Shown one piece after another: positions 21,483 through 33,136 of a DNA stretch of 64,000 nucleotides. The stretch comes from Gonocerus acuteangulatus. Lineage: Eukaryota; Arthropoda; Insecta; Hemiptera; Coreidae. The DNA lies in contig OX328130.1 of NCBI GenBank assembly GCA_946811695.1, positions 73,807,353 through 73,871,352 of the forward strand, in the 5' to 3' direction. Each line of letters begins with the position of its first letter. The stretch's first letter is position 1. The notes beneath the pieces are model-generated. The model worked only from the letters and a program-made list of their open reading frames with translations. It made no database searches and was not told the origin of the DNA. The translations under genes and the position numbers were made by a program.

Positions 21483-23027
21483 TCTACTATATATTTGTCA
21501 AATACCACTCACTCACTCACTCACTCACTCACTCACTCACTCACTCATCTATCATCCCCCAGCCCAAACCGCTCGACAGAAAATTTTGAAATTTTGCATG
21601 GACACTCCCTATATAACGTAGGCGCTCGCTAAGAAAGGATTTTTTGATATTCGTATTTTTAAGCATTTTTAGGGGGGTTTAAAGTTTGAGTTGGTTAGAG
21701 AAGGCAAGCCTAGGCAGCATGCGTTGCTAGGACGATAAAGAACAGCTGTTTCCTTACATTATCTATCTCATAGTTTTATTTCTAATTGAGGTTAATTTCA
21801 ACTATGATGGCAGACCTTGAATTACTAGAAATTAACTGTCCCTCATGGAGTTTTAATTGCGTTTCATTTCTGCCTGTCCCCGTCAGATAGGCTTGCCATA
21901 TTTTTGGAGAGTTAAGCCGGGACACATTAATATGGGATGGGCATACCTGAGGGGGGGGGGGAATAAAAAGACTACAAATTATAAGCAAAATGGTTGGTGA
22001 GTTTTAAGCCTAGCAACTAACGGGAAGGGGGAATCCTAAACTGTTAGTCTACCCAAACCTTAAAAATAAGAACGGAACTTTTTTTGCTACTTGATTTTCT
22101 TAAAACAATCTCTCAGCCAAATAGTAGGGTCTGGCAGCTGGCAGCGCTGTGCAGGTAGTTCCAGCGTTTTACAGTTAGATTACTTCTCATTTCTTTGACA
22201 CTGAGAGCAGTAGTAAAAATGTTGATTGTAGAAAAGTATCCGATTTAAAAAAGATTCTTATAAACATGTATTCATTACTTTTTACATCTTACAGCCATTT
22301 CCAGGACATTGATAAAACCGGGCGCTGGACACCGAAACAGTTGCAAACTACCGGGACAGTCTCGGTCAAACCGTGATGTATGGCATATCCTTAGGTTTTC
22401 CAGGTGAGGTAATAATATCCGGAACCCTTGCAATGCCTTCTCGCCTATAACCTTGGTAATACTCGTAAATATATTGGGTGTTACCATATGACTTCTTGGA
22501 AACATAATCAAAAATCAGTCCCGTAACAGGCCACGAGGGCCCTGAGGGGCAGATACTATAGAGGTGTCTGATTCATGACCATACGGCACACTAGGGAGAT
22601 AGTGTGGTCAGTACTATGCTCCGGCCGCCTGATTTTCCCCTTGGCTGCTTCGACTGCTAGAGTCATTAGCACCAACCAAGGTACCCATTATTAAATTAAT
22701 TAAAGGCTGGGTTGACCTAGGGACGGTCAGAAAGGCCGAATTCAACCCATGAACAAAGACACTAGAAGAAAAAATCTTTAGTGCTTGTTCGGGATTTGAA
22801 CTAAGGCCTCTAGCTTATTAGTCCAGTGCTCTACCACTGAGCTAACCTCGCCCCTTGGAAACGTAAACTTTTAAATTTTAACGCCCATTGAATAAAATAT
22901 AGTATGACGGGAACCGTGCTATAATAAACTGCACAGAATTGTGTAGTAACGTAATTTTAATGAATCATTATTTAACGCAATTAAATAACTACTTATCTGC
23001 CGTGACGAAGCACGGGTATTCAGCTAG
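21483..23027 (+). mobile_element. Non-autonomous Helitron, copy 1 (contains a SINE)
   Basis: The 5' terminus TCTACTATATATTTGTCAAA follows an A. The 3' terminus has hairpin CCGTG-ACGAAG-CACGG (23000-23015), 8 nt, then CTAG (23024-23027) before a T. That is the TC...hairpin...CTRR signature and A/T insertion of Helitrons. A (CACT)n run lies near the 5' end (about 21509-21546). The size is 1545 bp, about 1186 bp without the SINE and its duplication. There is no Rep/helicase ORF. The interior aligns throughout with the inverted copy at 24864-26018. Confidence 0.93.
22508..22854 (-). mobile_element. tRNA-derived SINE, family B, inside the Helitron
   Basis: The minus-strand head GGGGCGAGGTTAGCTCAGTG carries box A, an AAT (Ile-like) anticodon loop CTAATAA and box B-like AGTTCAAATCCC. 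The body includes AACCCAGCCTTTAATTAATT and GACTCTAGCAGTCGAAGCAG. It is flanked by TTGGAAACATAA (22496-22507) and TTGGAAACGTAA (22855-22866), a 12-bp duplication with one mismatch. The other Helitron copy has the empty site. Confidence 0.92.
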
Positions 23028-23738
23028 TTCAGTCATATTGTAAGGTAAGTCATAGTTTTGTCGCTGTAAACATTCAGTAAGTATGTGCTTTATAGTCAGC
23101 GGTGTGTTACACTGTGTACATGTCGGTCTGTCCTGTCTTGTCATGAGATAAGAGTGTGTCAGTCGGGAATGGCCAATTCTTAAGCGGCATAATATCACTT
23201 CGTCTCTTCTATTATCCCTTTTGCTTGAAGGCCATTCGCCTACCGTCTGTTTTATTTCGCGAAGTTTGTTTTCTGTCGTCATGTGCCAAGATTTCTGCCA
23301 CTTTTCTGTAATAAACTTTCTTACTTCGATTTGCAGGTCTTGTAATGTAACTTTGTCTATGTCCTGCCGGTTTTGTCTTGTAGCCGTCCGAGCCAATACG
23401 TCAGCTTGAGTGCTTTTTCCTATGTCCTCATGTCCCGGGAGCCAATATATTGTGATTTCTTTATTCGTCCGGTGTAACTATTCTAGTATGTTCATAATGA
23501 TGGGATTGTCGTTGTACATGTTTTGTAGTCCATGTATTGAGCTAAGTGAGTCCGTATATAGTGTTATCTTTTGTTGTTGTATGTCGTGTGCATTTCCCAG
23601 AGCAAGGTGAATGGCGTGCAGCTCAGCAGAATAAATACTTGTACTTTTTGGTAGTTTAAGCTGTAAGGTATTTATATCCATTACAGCTGCTGCGCCTGTG
23701 CCTTCAGCTGTCTTGGATCCGTCCGTGTAAATAAACAT
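23028..23738 (-). pseudogene. LINE B RNase H and C-terminal region
   Basis: The minus frame from 23738 contains MFIYTDGSKTAEGTGAAAVM, STSIYSAELHAIHLAL and ITLYTDSLSSIHGL. After one in-frame stop at 23478-23480 it gives ITIYWLPGHEDIGKSTQAD and ILCRLRIGHSRLTHSYLM, then CTQCNTPLTIKHILTEC. It is interrupted at 23028 by the Helitron, so the present frame ends with ten Helitron-encoded residues. Apart from the one stop and the insertion the frame is open, so this is a fairly young copy. RNase H would degrade the RNA of the RNA:DNA hybrid in intact elements. Confidence 0.88.
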
Positions 23739-23825
23739 TGTGTCGTTATTTTTGTCAAGATATGACTTGAATATGTGTTTGTATGAATGTGTAGATGTCG
23801 GGTCGGATTTTTTGTATATATATAT

Positions 23826-24540
23826 ACATTCTCCCGTAACTTGACTTTTTACACATGTATTTTTCCTCTTCTTTTATAAGGCCTTATAGGTCACAAAATT
23901 GCTTCGATACATCTTGAAAACCATTTGATTCATATCGAATAGTTTATGGCAACTTCGCCAGACAAACATTTCTTATACAAAGTACTCGTCATTTAATAAC
24001 ATCGTCAAAAACAAACAAAAAATAAATTAAATTATACATATATATATGATGTTGTCTGATGATTTTAAAGTCGCCACTTCTGTACCACTGATTGCGTCAT
24101 TGTGACGGCGTCATAAGCGAGTTTTTCCTAGGGAGGGAGGCAGGAAACCTGTTAAATGTGTTTCCATCTCGTAATGTTATTAAAACTCAGTCGTAATTAC
24201 CAAAAAATAATGTGTTTTTTTTTTTATTGATCCTACAGAAACTTTACCTACAATTTCCATTTTAGGTAAATATAGAATAGAATAGAAGCCCAAGAATAGA
24301 ATTGTTTTTTGTTTTAATAAAATAACTAAGCTAGTAAACATATGATATAATGTACAAAAATAATTAACACATTAAAATACTCAAATATTTTGTAAGAGCA
24401 TCGAATGCAATCAAAATAAATCAAATATTTCCATCACTTAATAATCTAATTGTAAGTAGCACTCTGAATAAGCCGTGTTTATATATGTTAATAACCCACA
24501 GAGCACTCCGAATAAGCCCTGTGTAAATATGTTAATGATG
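23826..24540. other. Unassigned AT-rich DNA
   Basis: No gene is recognised. Between 24460 and 24535 the phrase GAATAAGCC(G/C)TGTTTATATATGTTAAT is partly repeated twice. Confidence 0.4.
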
Positions 24541-24760
24541 GTGGGATGTGTAAAATACCTTGGCGTTTACATTACCCCCGAGGGAGCCCGAGAAATGTAG
24601 CATTGATTCTAAACCACCACCAAAGCTCTAATAGGTTGTTTAAGGTTTGAAATTGACTGCCATTCTATCGGGTTGTAATTTCATTATGGCCACACCTCAA
24701 CTGTTGTATGGGCCACGTCAAGAGGGGAACTTGTGTTCTATTCACTTTACAGTGTGCTAT
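24541..24760 (+). pseudogene. Decayed reverse-transcriptase fragment
   Basis: GTGGGATGTGTAAAATACCT encodes VGCVKYLGVYITPEGAREM, matching the KYLG-(V)-x-(L/I) block of LINE RTs. It is followed after stops by pieces such as TTTKALIGCL. Only this short block is recognisable and no domain survives. Confidence 0.45.
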
Positions 24761-24863
24761 TCAATGTTGGGTTATTGAGAATTAACAGGCTCTGAATCAT
24801 GGAAGGTGGATTTTACTGCCTTTTTTGATTTAGTTAATCACATTTGGCAACTTTTATATCCTA

Positions 24864-26018
24864 CTAGCTGAATACCCGTGCTTCGTCACGGCAGATAAGT
24901 AGTTACTTTATTGCGTTAAATAATGTTTCATTAAAATTACGTTACTATACAATTCTGTGCAGTTTATTACAGCACGGTTCCCGTCATACTATATTTTTTT
25001 CAATGGGCGTTAAAATTTAAAAGTTTATGTTTCGAAGAAGTCATATGGTAACACCCAATGAAACGGTTATGGGCGAGGAGGCTGTGCAAGGGTTCCGGAT
25101 ATTATTACCTCGCCTGGAAAACCTAAGGATATGCCATACATAACGGTTTGACCGGGACTGTCCGGTATTTTGCAATTGTTTCGGTGACCCGCCCGGTTTT
25201 ATCAATGTCCCGGAAAAGGCTGTAAGATGTAAAAAGTAATGAATTCATGTTTATAAGAATCTTTTTTAAATCGGTTACTTTTCTACAATTAACATTGTTA
25301 CTACTGCTCACAGTGTCAAAGAAATCAGAAGTAATCTAACTGTAAAACGCTGGAACTACCTGCACAGCGCTGCCAGCTGCCAGACACTACTATTTGGCTG
25401 TTTTAAGAAAATCGAGTAGCAAAAAAAGTTCCGTTCTTATTTTTAAGGTTAGGGTAGACTAACAGTTTAGGATTCCCCCTTCCCGTTAGTTGCTAGGCTT
25501 AAAACTCACCAACCATTTTGCTTATAATTTGTACTCTTTTTATCCCCCCCCCCCTGGTATGCCCATCCCATATTAATGTGTCTCGGTTTAACTCTCCAAA
25601 AATATGGCAAGCCAATCTGACGGGGTCAGGCAGAAAAGAAAGGCAATTAAAACTCCATGAGGGACAGTTAATTTCTAGTAATTCAAGGTCTGCCATCATA
25701 GTTGAAATTAACCTCAATTAGAAATAAAACTATGAGATAGATAATGTAAGGTAACAGCTGTTCTTTATCGTCCTAGCAACGCAGGCTGCCTAGGCTTGCC
25801 TTCTCTAACCAACTCAAACTTTAAGCCCCCTAAAATGCTTAAAAATACGAATATCAAAAAATCCTTTCTTAGCGAGCGCCTGCGTTATATAGGGAGTGTC
25901 CATGCAAAATTTCAAAATTTTCTGTCGAGCGGTTTGGGCTGGGCGTTGATAGATGAGTGAGTGAGTGAGTGAGTGAGTGAGTGAGTGAGTGAGTGGTATT
26001 TGACAAATATATAGTAGA
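24864..26018 (-). mobile_element. Non-autonomous Helitron, copy 2
   Basis: On the minus strand it starts TCTACTATATATTTGTCAAA after an A at 26019-side and ends CCGTGACGAAGCACGG, GTATTCAG, CTAG before a T. It is 1155 bp, with (CACT)n near the 5' end (seen as GAGT repeats at about 25954-25994). It lacks the SINE of copy 1. The shared ORF (MLIICTLFIPPP...) has no known domain and is probably chance. Confidence 0.92.
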
Positions 26019-26859
26019 TATTTATTTTCTTAAACATCCTATCAATATGAGTCAAGTTTAGTTATTTAAATATTTTTTTCGTTTCATTACCGCATCGTTA
26101 ATTTAACTATACATATAATAAAATGCTAACTTATTCTGTGTGTACATGGCAGATATATGGGTAAAATAATGTTGGGGGCTTTTATGAACGCAATAGTACC
26201 CAAAACAATGATTTATAGAATTATTGTCTGTTAGTCTGTACGTCTGCTGTTTCAGACACTCTACACACCCTAGGGGTGAGCTTAGTGGCTCTGTCAGGTT
26301 TTAGAAATCCTAGCAGCCTGTATGCTTGATCCCCCATGGCTATACGTCCTATATCGTGTATAGAGAAGCATTACTGAGAATTTTTTTTTTCAATACCCAC
26401 GATGACGGTCTCTATAATCCAAAATGTAAATCTAAAAATTCAGCCTTGGAATTTATTTTATTTCTGTAAAAAAATAAAAACATTTTGAATAATGTAGTAA
26501 ACATAAACATATGGTAATTTAGATATTACCATTTTATTGATTTTGGTACGTTATATATTACTACTGCATCATTGCTTTATTCAAGGTTTATAATAACCTA
26601 AATGACTCTTAAAGAAAAAACGCCATAAAACAATTACCCCATAATGTGACCTAATAGATCTAAATATAGACCTAAATATTAATGTAACTAATAACTAATT
26701 TTCTAGTGGTAACGTAAAAAATATTAGTCACTTAAAAAAAGTTTATTTCATTATTAATTTATTGAATTTAAATTAATAACACAATTACTACCCAAAATTT
26801 CATTACAATTATTTTTTGTTTTAACTGCTGGTGGCGTTCGGGGAGAAGGTTGACTAGGA
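26019..26859. other. Unassigned AT-rich DNA
   Basis: No feature is recognised apart from poly-T/poly-A runs. Confidence 0.4.
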
Positions 26860-27537
26860 TTGGGGACGAGCTCCCCCACCGCAGTCTGTGAAGGTATGGT
26901 TGCCCAGGCACCAGCAAGCACATCTTCTATCATAGACCTGGCAGCCAGTCACCATATGCGGGCCACTAAGTTAGATCTAGCACCAGTAAGCACATCTTCT
27001 GTCATAGACCTAGCAGCCAGTCACCAAATGCGGGTCACTAAGGTAGAACTGGCATCAGCAAGAACACCTTCTATCATAGACCTAGCAGCCAGTCACCAGA
27101 TGCGGGCCACTAATGTAGAACTGGCATCAGCAAGCACATCTATCATAGACCTGGCAGCCAGTCACCAGATGCGGGCCACTATGGTAGAACTGGCATCAGC
27201 AAGCACATCTATCATAGACCTGGCAGCCAGTCACCAGATGCAGGCTACTATGGTAGAACTGGCATCAGCAAGCACATCTATCATAGACCTGGAAGCCAGT
27301 CACCAGATGCAGGCCACTATGGTAGAACTGGCATCAGCAAGCACATCTATTATAGACCTGGCTGCCAGTCGCCAGATGCGGGCCACTATGGTAGAACTGG
27401 CACGGGGGACTCTACTCGACCTTTCCCGCAGGCTAGCGAGCATTGGCTGTGCCTTCTATCATAGACCTGACAGCCAGTCACCAGATAGGGCCACTAAGGT
27501 AGAACTGGCACGGGGGACTCTCCTCGACCTTGACTAG
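26860..27537 (+). repeat. 69/72-bp minisatellite with an open frame throughout
   Basis: About eight imperfect units encode (L)ASASTSIIDLAASHQMRA, then TMVE. Unit lengths are multiples of three (72 bp in the first copies, 69 bp after loss of one Ser codon), so a 225-residue frame survives. GC content is well above the flanks. The last units are disrupted and end in a second degenerate motif (LARGTLLDL). There is no signal peptide, splice evidence or domain, so it is listed as a repeat; a protein-coding exon cannot be excluded. Confidence 0.7.
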
Positions 27538-27546
27538 GTCCGACTC

Positions 27547-27790
27547 AAGGCGCACCGCACGGTGTAGCCAAACGACGTTTCGTGTTTTAAAAAAGGCTAC
27601 AGCCTCCAAATCTTAACGTATTTCAATGATTTATTTTTAAATTAAAGCTAATATCATTTAGAACAACTTTGTCCAGATTTTTGTTTTTTGTTTTCCCTGT
27701 TTAATTAATTACGTGTAAATAATTCAAGAACTTTTACAATTTAACATAAAATAATATTTTATTTGTCATCTAACTTAATATCAACTCTTG
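27547..27790 (+). repeat. Interspersed repeat, copy 1 (also at 46566)
   Basis: Shares AAACGACGTTTCGTGTTTTA, AAAAAGGCT, CTAACTCTTAAC-type and TAAATAATTCA(C/A)GAACTTTTACAATT with 46566-46795. No structural termini were identified. Confidence 0.65.
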
Positions 27791-28600
27791 GCTGTTAGAC
27801 GCAGCACAAGTAATTGGTAGTATCCTAAGTGGAAATTATTCAATCAACGTTTTCTACTATTACTCTAAGAAACCAATACTATTTCAAATACGTTTCTCAT
27901 TTACATAACAAAGTTTTCTAAAATATGCATTCTAAGATACGGAAACCTAAAACCACACTTAGCCCAAAATCAAATCATGCAAATCAATAAGACATATATT
28001 ATTCGAAATATGATGATACACATTTCCAACTTCCATTTCGGTCAAATTTATGGTCGAATGAACATTCGCTATAATCGAATTACCTGCCAACTTTCCGTCA
28101 ATTTGCTAAACTCACCATCCGAAGAAACAGCAATTTGCACAAAGCCGATTGGCCGTTTGGGTTTTATTACCTCGTTAATTATGCTTTGGTTAAAAAGAAC
28201 CAACTGTTGGAATATAATTCAGAGGAGGTCTATTTATTAGGTCTGTGTGGTTGTGGGAGTTGAGCCAGTCCCTAAGGGATCCTATGATGTATTTCAAACC
28301 TACCCTCCCATTGATCGGGGTACGAGCAAGGTAGTTCACTTGCTTTCTATTCTCGTTTATATATGGTCGCTTTCCGTTTCTGCTTTATTTTACAGAATAT
28401 GTTCTTATGTTCCAGTTCATTTTATATCGACAAAATTTTATTATTGTTGACATAGGCCCAGATTTTTAGTGTATTTCCTTCTTATCATTATGATTTACAA
28501 ACAAGCCAATGAACAAACCACTTTATTCACTTGCCCATATCATAGGCATATAAACATTTATTCGCAATGAATTCATAAAGTTTTTTTTATTAGGCATACC

Positions 28601-28660
28601 GGTTCTTGAAGTTAAGCAACATAGGGTGTGGCCAGTACCAGATGGGTGAACGACCACGTA
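28601..28660 (+). pseudogene. 5S rRNA-derived fragment
   Basis: CTTGAAGTTAAGCAACATAG, GGTGTGGCCAGTACC, AGATGGGTGAACGACCACG correspond to the central 5S region. It abuts the 87-bp array. Confidence 0.65.
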
Positions 28661-29395
28661 TTTATTGGAAATTCATGCCTGTAGATGCTTTTAAGTTACA
28701 TTTTGACGTAATTTCCAATCATACTAAAACAAACCTTCAACCTGTCCATATTGAAAATTCATGCCAATAGATGCTTTTCGGTAAAATTTTCACTTCATTT
28801 CCAATCGTGCTGAGAACAAACCTAACACGTATCCTTATTGAAAATTCACGCCAGAAGATCTTTTTCGGTCAAATGGTCACATCATTTTTAATCATGCTAA
28901 GAACAAACCTCAAACCTGACGTTATTGAAAATTCATGCCAGTAGATGCTTTTCGGTAAAAGTTCAACATTATTTTCAATAATCCTATGAACAACCTCACA
29001 CCTGTCCTTATTCATGCCTATAGATGCTTTTCCGTATAATTTTCACATAATTTCCAATAATGCTAAGAATAAACCTCACACGTGTACTAATTGAAAATTA
29101 ATGCCAGTATATGCTTTTCGGTCAAATTGTCACATCATTTCTAATCATGCTCAGGACAAACCTCACACCTGTCCTTATTGAAAATACACGCCCGTAGATG
29201 CTTTTCGGTCAACTTTTACATTATTTCCAATCATGCTACTGACAAGGCTCACACGTGTTCTTATTGAAAATTCACGCCAGTAGATGCTTTTCAATCAAAT
29301 TTTCTAATCATTTCCAATCATACGAAGAACAAACCTCACGCCTGTCCTTATTGAAAGTTCATGCCATTAGATGTTTTTCGGTCAAATTTCTTCCG
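28661..29395 (+). repeat. Degenerate minisatellite of about 87-bp units
   Basis: About eight units of ATTGAAAATTCATGCC, AGTAGATGCTTTTCGGTCAA, ATTTTCACATCATTTCCAAT, CATGCTAAGAACAAACCTCA, CACCTGTCCTT. Units differ from each other at many positions, so the array is old. Confidence 0.85.
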
Positions 29396-31054
29396 TCTTT
29401 ATTATGAGGGGTGTAACCCGCAATGCTTGTGTCTTTAGGTACTATACTCAAGCAGGCTATTCATGTATTCACATCTAGTCTAAAAACGACTTGAACCGGC
29501 AGAGTCGCATCCAAGTTTCGAACGTCGTAAGTTTTATCTCTCAAGGCATAAATAATGATTATGGAGGAGTAAAACCCCGGAGTCGCCAGAGAATATGGAT
29601 GCACGGTGGAGACGGCCAGCAATAACAACAAGAAAAATTCAACATAGCGGTGGCATAGGTAGGAAATCACTCTTGCTTGCGAGTACATTGGATTTCAAAT
29701 GTGCTACATGTATCATAAATTAATATCTCAAGCCCTCAGAACCTCATCAACCCTAAACTTAAATCTCAAATTTCAGTTGAAAATTAAAACACACATTCTT
29801 CATACGTCACAATTTTTTGCGCAGTCCACTTATCTAGCAGCTACCCACAATCCAATCCGGTCTATAATTTACAATTATAATAGGTCTTGAAATATTATTC
29901 AAATAGTTCATTAATTAGAAACCCTCTTACTTATTTATGTAATTTAATCACTGCTCCGGAACTTAGCCGATTATCAGATACGTCAGTGCTGTAATCCATT
30001 CTAGGCAGTAGCAGGTTGAAATTAAATAATTAATGATTGGAGAGAATATTCACAGATTTACAGTGCAATACATTTAAAGGTGTTAATAGTATGAAATAAA
30101 CACATATTTGTCATGCATGCACAAATATGAGTTTATACGGTATACATGAATGCATATCTATGTTAATATATCTTTGAATATTAATTAAAAATGTATTTTT
30201 ATAAAATTTAATAATTTCAAAGTGAAGAATATTTTACCCCTAAAAAATATTTCGAAGGGTTTTCAGTTTATACAATCAACATTGTAGCAATTCTTCAGCT
30301 AAACAATTTTTTTTTTTTTTTACATTTTATATAAAACAAAAATAATAGATACCTAAATAATTTCTTATTAAAAGTTCTAAATGTAATAATTATAAAATAA
30401 AAAACGTTCGTACGTGAACTCTTATTGACATACGTTATGACAAATCCGAATTTAAGGAGCCAAATATTCTAACATGCCGAAAACTCTTGTTCGTGAGATG
30501 ATATTAGTAATGGCTTCCCCCGTGAAAGGACTAATTGGGCGTCTGCAACCATAAGGGATGGTTTCATCTTACTTCAAAAGATATTCACCAGCTGCTCATT
30601 AATGGGTTCATCACAAGAGGGTCTCATGAATAAGGTGAGGTAAGCAGAGCTTTAGAAGAACAACCGGTTCACAATAACACAATGGAAGAGATGAACAATT
30701 TCTCTATTTTCAAATGAGAAGCTTAATATTTATCAAAAGACTTTGAAATACATGGGACACCGGTTTGCGTTGTCAGTTATTTAATTGTCAACTCTCTCAC
30801 ATGCCTGGGATTTGAGTCTATAGTCCGCCCGCAAACAAAAGAACAAGAAGGAGCGTGGCTAGAGGGGAGCCTTCCCACACATGGGCTGGGTGGAGCGCTT
30901 GCGCACTACACTGTTCTTTTCTTTGCTGGTGGACTATAGAGTTTTCCATTTTACCATGGCCTTTTTGCCGGATTCTGCATCTAGGCTACTATCACCGCGG
31001 TGTCCATACTAAACATCAAAGGTAAAGAGGATATTTTTTTTTTAGGCGAGTCCA
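29396..31054. other. Unassigned DNA
   Basis: No gene is recognised. Small ORFs at 29461-29688 (minus) and 29699-29890 (plus) lack domain or codon evidence. T-runs lie at about 30308-30322. Confidence 0.4.
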
Positions 31055-31150
31055 TACATGACGAAGATCTACCTTCTGCAAGCGGGACTTGAACCCGCAT
31101 TTCTTTATGAAGGACTCGGACAAACTCTCCACCCGGCCACAGAGAGTAAC
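31055..31150 (-). repeat. tRNA-like sequence (SINE head or tRNA pseudogene)
   Basis: Minus strand: GTGGCCGGGTGGAGAGTTTG (box A-like), a long variable part, and GCGGGTTCAAGTCCCGC (box B with perfect T-stem). The acceptor arms do not pair, and the body is longer than a class I tRNA, so a tRNA-derived SINE is preferred. Confidence 0.5.
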
Positions 31151-31337
31151 CCCCAACCACAGACTGTTTTGTTATATATGGTTCACATTAGGTCATCCCA
31201 AAGCTAGTGGTTCCATAGAGCGTAACACTCTTAATACTTTAAAGACAGTTTTCTGACTGTGATAAACTTTTTCTCACAAACATTATGTACAGAAATCGGA
31301 ATGCAGTTATATTAGTCTCAGTACATACTTATTTTAA

Positions 31338-31342
<5 letters not shown>

Positions 31343-31387
<45 letters not shown>

Positions 31388-31609
31388 CACTTTTTCTTGT
31401 TTGTTTTTCTGGCAGGGGGTCGATAAAGCAGTACACTCTTTGTTCACATTAACTGCTTTATTTGTTATATTTTTTTTTTTATAAAAAAGGGCGAAATATA
31501 ACAAATAAAGCAGTTAATGTGAACAAAGAGTGTACTGCTTTATCGACCCCCTGCCAGAAAAACAAACAAGAAAAAGTGGAAAATATATATCGGGTCATCT
31601 TTCACAAGA

Positions 31610-31672
<63 letters not shown>
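31343..31672. repeat. TA-linked fold-back element
   Basis: (TA)n 31343-31384 and 31613-31672 flank near-perfect arms: TTCCACTTTTTCTTGTTTGT...GTTAACTGC-type left arm against GCAGTTAATGTGAAC...AAGAAAAAGTGGAA right arm. The tail is ATCGGGTCATCTTTCACAAG. The core has TTATA/TATAA with a T-run and lacks the CTGANGA block of its relatives at 15.4 and 20.7 kb. Confidence 0.88.
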
Positions 31673-31675
<3 letters not shown>

Positions 31676-32201
31676 TCACATTTGGAAATAACCCACTTTC
31701 ACACTGTTTTCAGGTTTTCAAAAATAAGCCGAAAACTTAAGATTTTCCGGCACTCTAGTGCCCAAACTTGAATATACTGATCCTTGGAGCTTCCAGCATG
31801 CTCCTCATTCGGGCCTATTTGAACTATGGACAAGCAAAAAATTCTAAAAATATGTAATGCTAACTAATATATAAATATGTTAAATGCTAACTATAATTTA
31901 ATAATTATTATAAATAAAATATTTGTCCCTCTATTTTACTATATTTATAAAATATTATTGGTAATTGATTTATTTTTATTTTATATGTGTCTTTAGAAAA
32001 TTTAAAGTCATTATAGACAAATTTAAAATAAATAGGTAACATAAAATATGAAATATATAAAAATAATAACTTTATAACACAAATTTTAATAACAAAACTA
32101 TACAAACATCAAAACTACGACAATCAAAAATATAAGTCATGAGAGGAGATCGTTGACCGTTGATGATTCAGGGTGGGGAATGTCGGGGTTCGATCACTGG
32201 G

Positions 32202-33037
32202 TAATATGGGTTATATTTCAACGGAACTTGGTATTCGTAGTGGAAATATAGAGAGAAAAGTGAGATATAAAAATGAACTAAATCGGTTCATAAGAAGGGG
32301 GGGGGGATTACTCCAGACCCTCAACACCCATTCGCCACTACCAGCCGTGATTTTTGGTATATTTCGACGAAACTCGGTATTCGTAGTGGCAATCTAGAGG
32401 TAAATATGTGTTGTAAAAATAAACCAAGTCGGTTCATTAGGAGGGGGGGGGGGGTTACTCCGGACCCACAATACCAATTCGTCAGTACCAGCCTTGATTT
32501 TTGGTATATTTCGACGAAACTCGGTATTCGTAGTGGTAATCTGCAGTTAAATATGTGTTGTAAAAATAACCTAAATCGGTTCATTAGGAGGGGGGGGGGG
32601 TTACTCCGGACCCAAATTACTAATATACTCATACCGGTCGTAATTTCTGCTGTATTGTAACGAAACGCGGTATACGTCGTAGGTAACTCATGAGAAAGAA
32701 GTGTTGTAAAAATGAGCTGAATCGGTCAATCGGAAAGGGGGGTTTACTTTGTAATATATTTCAATAGAAAAGCGCGCCAGACGTAGGTTCACAAAGCCGC
32801 CGCAAGGAGCGCTATCTCCAACAAGAGGGACTGTATCCTGTTCCTGCATTAGATCCAAATACGATAATCTGAGGTTTTTTGTATTTATTACGTAGTGTAG
32901 TAGGTGCCATGTGTAAACATAACTCTGGAAGCAAATTAATAATTGATCAGTTATTTATTACAAAATTAATAGAGAACTATTCATGTTTTTATTTGATTTA
33001 TGTTGGATATTTTAAGCAAATTGTTCTGGAAAGCAGT
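32202..33037 (-). mobile_element. T element, inverted truncated copy (arm 1)
   Basis: Minus-strand copy of the tandem-repeat-bearing element described at 33921. It contains three units of about 115-120 bp (TTCGTCGAAATATACC, AAAAATC, GGGTCCGGAGTAA, C-run, CTAATGAACCGATTT). With 33981-34817 it forms inverted arms of about 840 bp. It lacks the first 50 bp and the TA-tract end. Confidence 0.85.
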
Positions 33038-33095
33038 CTAGATTTAGAACTCACAGAACTCACAGATCGTATGGTATAGTTCTCAACTTTCCCAT

Positions 33096-33136
33096 CGCCC
33101 TGATGAAGGCTTGAATCTCAAGCCGAAACGTCGGCA
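33096..33136 (+). ncRNA. Hammerhead-ribozyme-like motif
   Basis: GCC, CTGATGA (33100-33106), 7-bp stem II GGCTTGA/TCAAGCC with a 3-nt loop, GAAAC, GTC (33130-33132), GGC. Helix I is GCC/GGC and stem III is palindromic ACGT. It is followed by CACCAATAAAACC, as often seen at ends of retroelements. Confidence 0.45.

Larger units (their letters stand above)
20996..23825 (-). mobile_element. LINE B fragment (LINE A relative), split by a Helitron
   Basis: The minus-strand 5'-truncated copy begins at about 23825 within the region before RNase H. It ends in the stem-loop GAGCGA...TCGCTC followed by (TAAA)n at about 20996-21018. A Helitron occupies 21483-23027. Removing it restores the reading frame to a natural stop at 21405-21407. 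Confidence 0.88.

Noticed and set aside
21782..25721. Shared 67-68-residue ORF in both Helitrons
   Set aside because: No Rep, helicase or RPA motif; conservation reflects shared DNA of the two copies.
28661..29395. CRISPR-like array of about 87-bp spacing
   Set aside because: The whole unit is repeated, with no unique spacers, and the genome is eukaryotic.
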